Shown in pieces: positions 62,477 through 64,000 of a stretch of DNA of 64,000 nt. Numbering within the stretch: the stretch's first letter is position 1; every line of letters begins with the position of its first letter. The stretch is taken from the NCBI RefSeq assembly GCF_025290835.2, contig NZ_JAOCQD020000003.1, positions 124,001 to 188,000 on the forward strand. Reading direction: 5' to 3'. Made by a program: the position numbers and the translations under genes. The notes beneath the pieces were generated by a model, which was not told where the DNA came from, searched no databases, and saw only the letters and a list, made by a program, of their open reading frames with translations. The DNA is from Aquabacterium sp. OR-4 (GTDB lineage Bacteria > Pseudomonadota > Gammaproteobacteria > Burkholderiales > Burkholderiaceae_C).

Positions 62477-64000
62477 ATGCCCGCCTACCGCTCCAAGACG
62501 TCCACCGCCGGCCGCAACATGGCCGGCGCACGCTCGCTGTGGCGTGCCACCGGCATGAAGGACGACGACTTCAGCAAGCCCATCATCGCCATCGCCAACA
62601 GCTTCACGCAGTTCGTGCCCGGCCATGTGCACCTGAAGGATCTGGGCCAGCTGGTGGCGCGCGAGATCGAGCGTGCCGGCGGCGTGGCCAAGGAGTTCAA
62701 CACCATCGCCGTGGACGACGGCATCGCCATGGGCCATGACGGCATGCTGTACTCGCTGCCCAGCCGCGACATCATTGCCGACAGCGTGGAGTACATGGTC
62801 AACGCGCACTGCGCCGATGCCATCGTGTGCATCAGCAACTGCGACAAGATCACCCCCGGCATGCTGATGGCCGCGATGCGCCTGAACATCCCGGTGGTGT
62901 TCGTCTCGGGCGGGCCCATGGAGGCCGGCAAGGCCAAGCTGGCCGTGCCGGGCACGCAGACCGTGCAGATCAAGAAGCTCGATCTGATCGACGCCATGGT
63001 GATGGCCGCCGACAGCAAGGTCAGCGATGCCGACGTGGCCGAGGTCGAGCGCAGCGCCTGCCCCACCTGCGGCAGCTGTTCGGGCATGTTCACCGCCAAC
63101 AGCATGAACTGCCTGACCGAGGCCCTGGGCCTGAGCCTGCCCGGCAACGGCACCGTGGTGGCCACCCACGCCGACCGCGAGCAGCTGTTCTTGCGCGCCG
63201 GCCGCGTGGCGGTGGATCTGTGCCGGCGCTACTACGAGCAGGACGACGCCAGCATCCTGCCGCGCAGCATCGGCAAGAAGGCCTTCGAGAACGCGATGAC
63301 GCTCGACATCGCGATGGGCGGCAGCACCAACACCATCCTGCACATCCTGGCCGCGGCCCAGGAGGCCGGCATCGATTTCGACATGACCGACATCGACCGC
63401 CTCAGCCGCGCCGTGCCGCAGCTGTGCAAGGTGGCGCCCAACACCAACAAGTACCACATCGAGGATGTGCACCGCGCCGGCGGCATCATGGCCATCCTGG
63501 GCGAGCTGGCGCGTGCCGGCAAGCTGCACCTGGATGTGCCCACCGTGCACACGCCCACGCTGGGCCAGGCGCTGCAGGAGTGGGACATCACCACCAGCAC
63601 CAGCGAAGCGGTGAAGACCTTCTACATGGCCGGCCCGGCCGGCATCCCCACCCAGGTGGCCTTCAGCCAGGCCACCCGCTGGCCCAGCCTGGACACCGAC
63701 CGCGCCGAGGGCTGCATCCGCAGCGTCGAGCACGCCTTCAGCCAGGAAGGCGGCCTGGCCGTGCTGCGCGGCAACATCGCGCAGGACGGCTGCGTGGTCA
63801 AGACCGCCGGCGTGGACGACAGTCTGCTGGTGTTTGAAGGCCCGGCCCATGTGGTGGAAAGCCAGGACGAGGCCGTGGCCCACATCCTGGACGATCAGGT
63901 GAAGGCGGGGGATGTGGTGGTGGTGCGCTATGAAGGCCCCAAGGGCGGCCCCGGCATGCAGGAGATGCTCTACCCCACCAGCTACATCAAGAGCAAGGGC
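62477..64000 (+). CDS. ilvD: Dihydroxy-acid dehydratase, 5' part
   Basis: 508 codons are visible and the frame runs off the right edge. The enzyme makes 2-keto acids in valine, leucine and isoleucine synthesis. Cluster-binding cysteines are visible in [11 protein letters not shown] and [42 protein letters not shown] and [15 protein letters not shown] are further family blocks. This resembles the long E. coli-type enzyme. The start ATG at 62477 fits the family N-terminus. The 195 bp in front hold two 12-bp direct repeats (GCGCTTCGTGCA, 62344-62367), with no leader peptide or attenuator that I can identify. Confidence 0.97.
   Translation, partial: MPAYRSKTSTAGRNMAGARSLWRATGMKDDDFSKPIIAIANSFTQFVPGHVHLKDLGQLVAREIERAGGVAKEFNTIAVDDGIAMGHDGMLYSLPSRDIIADSVEYMVNAHCADAIVCISNCDKITPGMLMAAMRLNIPVVFVSGGPMEAGKAKLAVPGTQTVQIKKLDLIDAMVMAADSKVSDADVAEVERSACPTCGSCSGMFTANSMNCLTEALGLSLPGNGTVVATHADREQLFLRAGRVAVDLCRRYYEQDDASILPRSIGKKAFENAMTLDIAMGGSTNTILHILAAAQEAGIDFDMTDIDRLSRAVPQLCKVAPNTNKYHIEDVHRAGGIMAILGELARAGKLHLDVPTVHTPTLGQALQEWDITTSTSEAVKTFYMAGPAGIPTQVAFSQATRWPSLDTDRAEGCIRSVEHAFSQEGGLAVLRGNIAQDGCVVKTAGVDDSLLVFEGPAHVVESQDEAVAHILDDQVKAGDVVVVRYEGPKGGPGMQEMLYPTSYIKSKG

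Overview
The window is very GC-rich by eye (I did not compute the value). Gene content points to a Burkholderiales-type betaproteobacterium of the Ideonella/Rubrivivax/Roseateles kind: a Porin_4-type porin, the DUF3348/DUF802/OmpA/DUF2894 cluster, a TRAP-linked gallate pathway, and TonB receptors beside glycoside hydrolases. I see no rRNA, tRNA, transposase, phage gene or CRISPR array. Almost every long unlabelled ORF is a high-GC shadow of a real gene.

Layout. 1-5080: the end of a beta-propeller protein, a small exported protein, and three minus-strand genes that include a predicted LysM/RES-like/glycine-zipper toxin and a DUF1521 (self-cleaving effector type) protein. 5220-11210: aroQ, ylqF, a BNR-propeller/MoaD-like pair, a GH43-like lipoprotein and a coupled unknown pair. 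11375-19216: a TonB-receptor remnant and two large Ser/Thr kinases around an ECF sigma factor. 19250-25146: a frame-broken ORF with 9-bp repeats, a small membrane protein, a patatin, a diiron protein, a GNAT and a GGDEF protein. 25387-41477: a carbohydrate-utilisation region with a sugar dehydrogenase, GH43 proteins, an ArsR-like regulator, an operon of mutarotase, glycosidase and ABC importer, a TonB receptor, and a GH93-like enzyme. 41599-46331: a four-gene overlapping operon whose two central genes look like the stator and peptidoglycan-anchor subunits of an ion-driven motor. 46328-54718: a tannin/gallate island (LysR, TRAP transporter, gallate dioxygenase, tannase, porin). 54719-64000: dienelactone hydrolase, SRPBCC protein, vanadium-haloperoxidase-like protein, siderophore-interacting protein with a divergent MarR regulator, a DUF3500 protein, a HupE/UreJ-like protein and the 5' part of ilvD.

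How the genes work together. In the carbohydrate region, AT-rich inverted repeats with 12-bp arms and a 6-bp spacer lie before the GH43 gene, between the regulator and the galM operon, and before the TonB receptor; a weaker copy overlaps the start of the 40410 gene. I infer one regulon for uptake and breakdown of an arabinose-rich glycan, probably read by the ArsR-like protein encoded among the sites. In the tannin island, tannase would release gallate, the porin and TRAP system would import it, and the dioxygenase would open the ring; a palindrome fitting a LysR box sits in the divergent promoter. The motor operon resembles ZorAB of Zorya in architecture but carries none of the Zorya effector genes, so its job is open.

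Short in-frame tandem repeats (mostly multiples of 3 bp) are unusually common, inside coding regions, in leaders and, in two genes, starting exactly at the stop codon.
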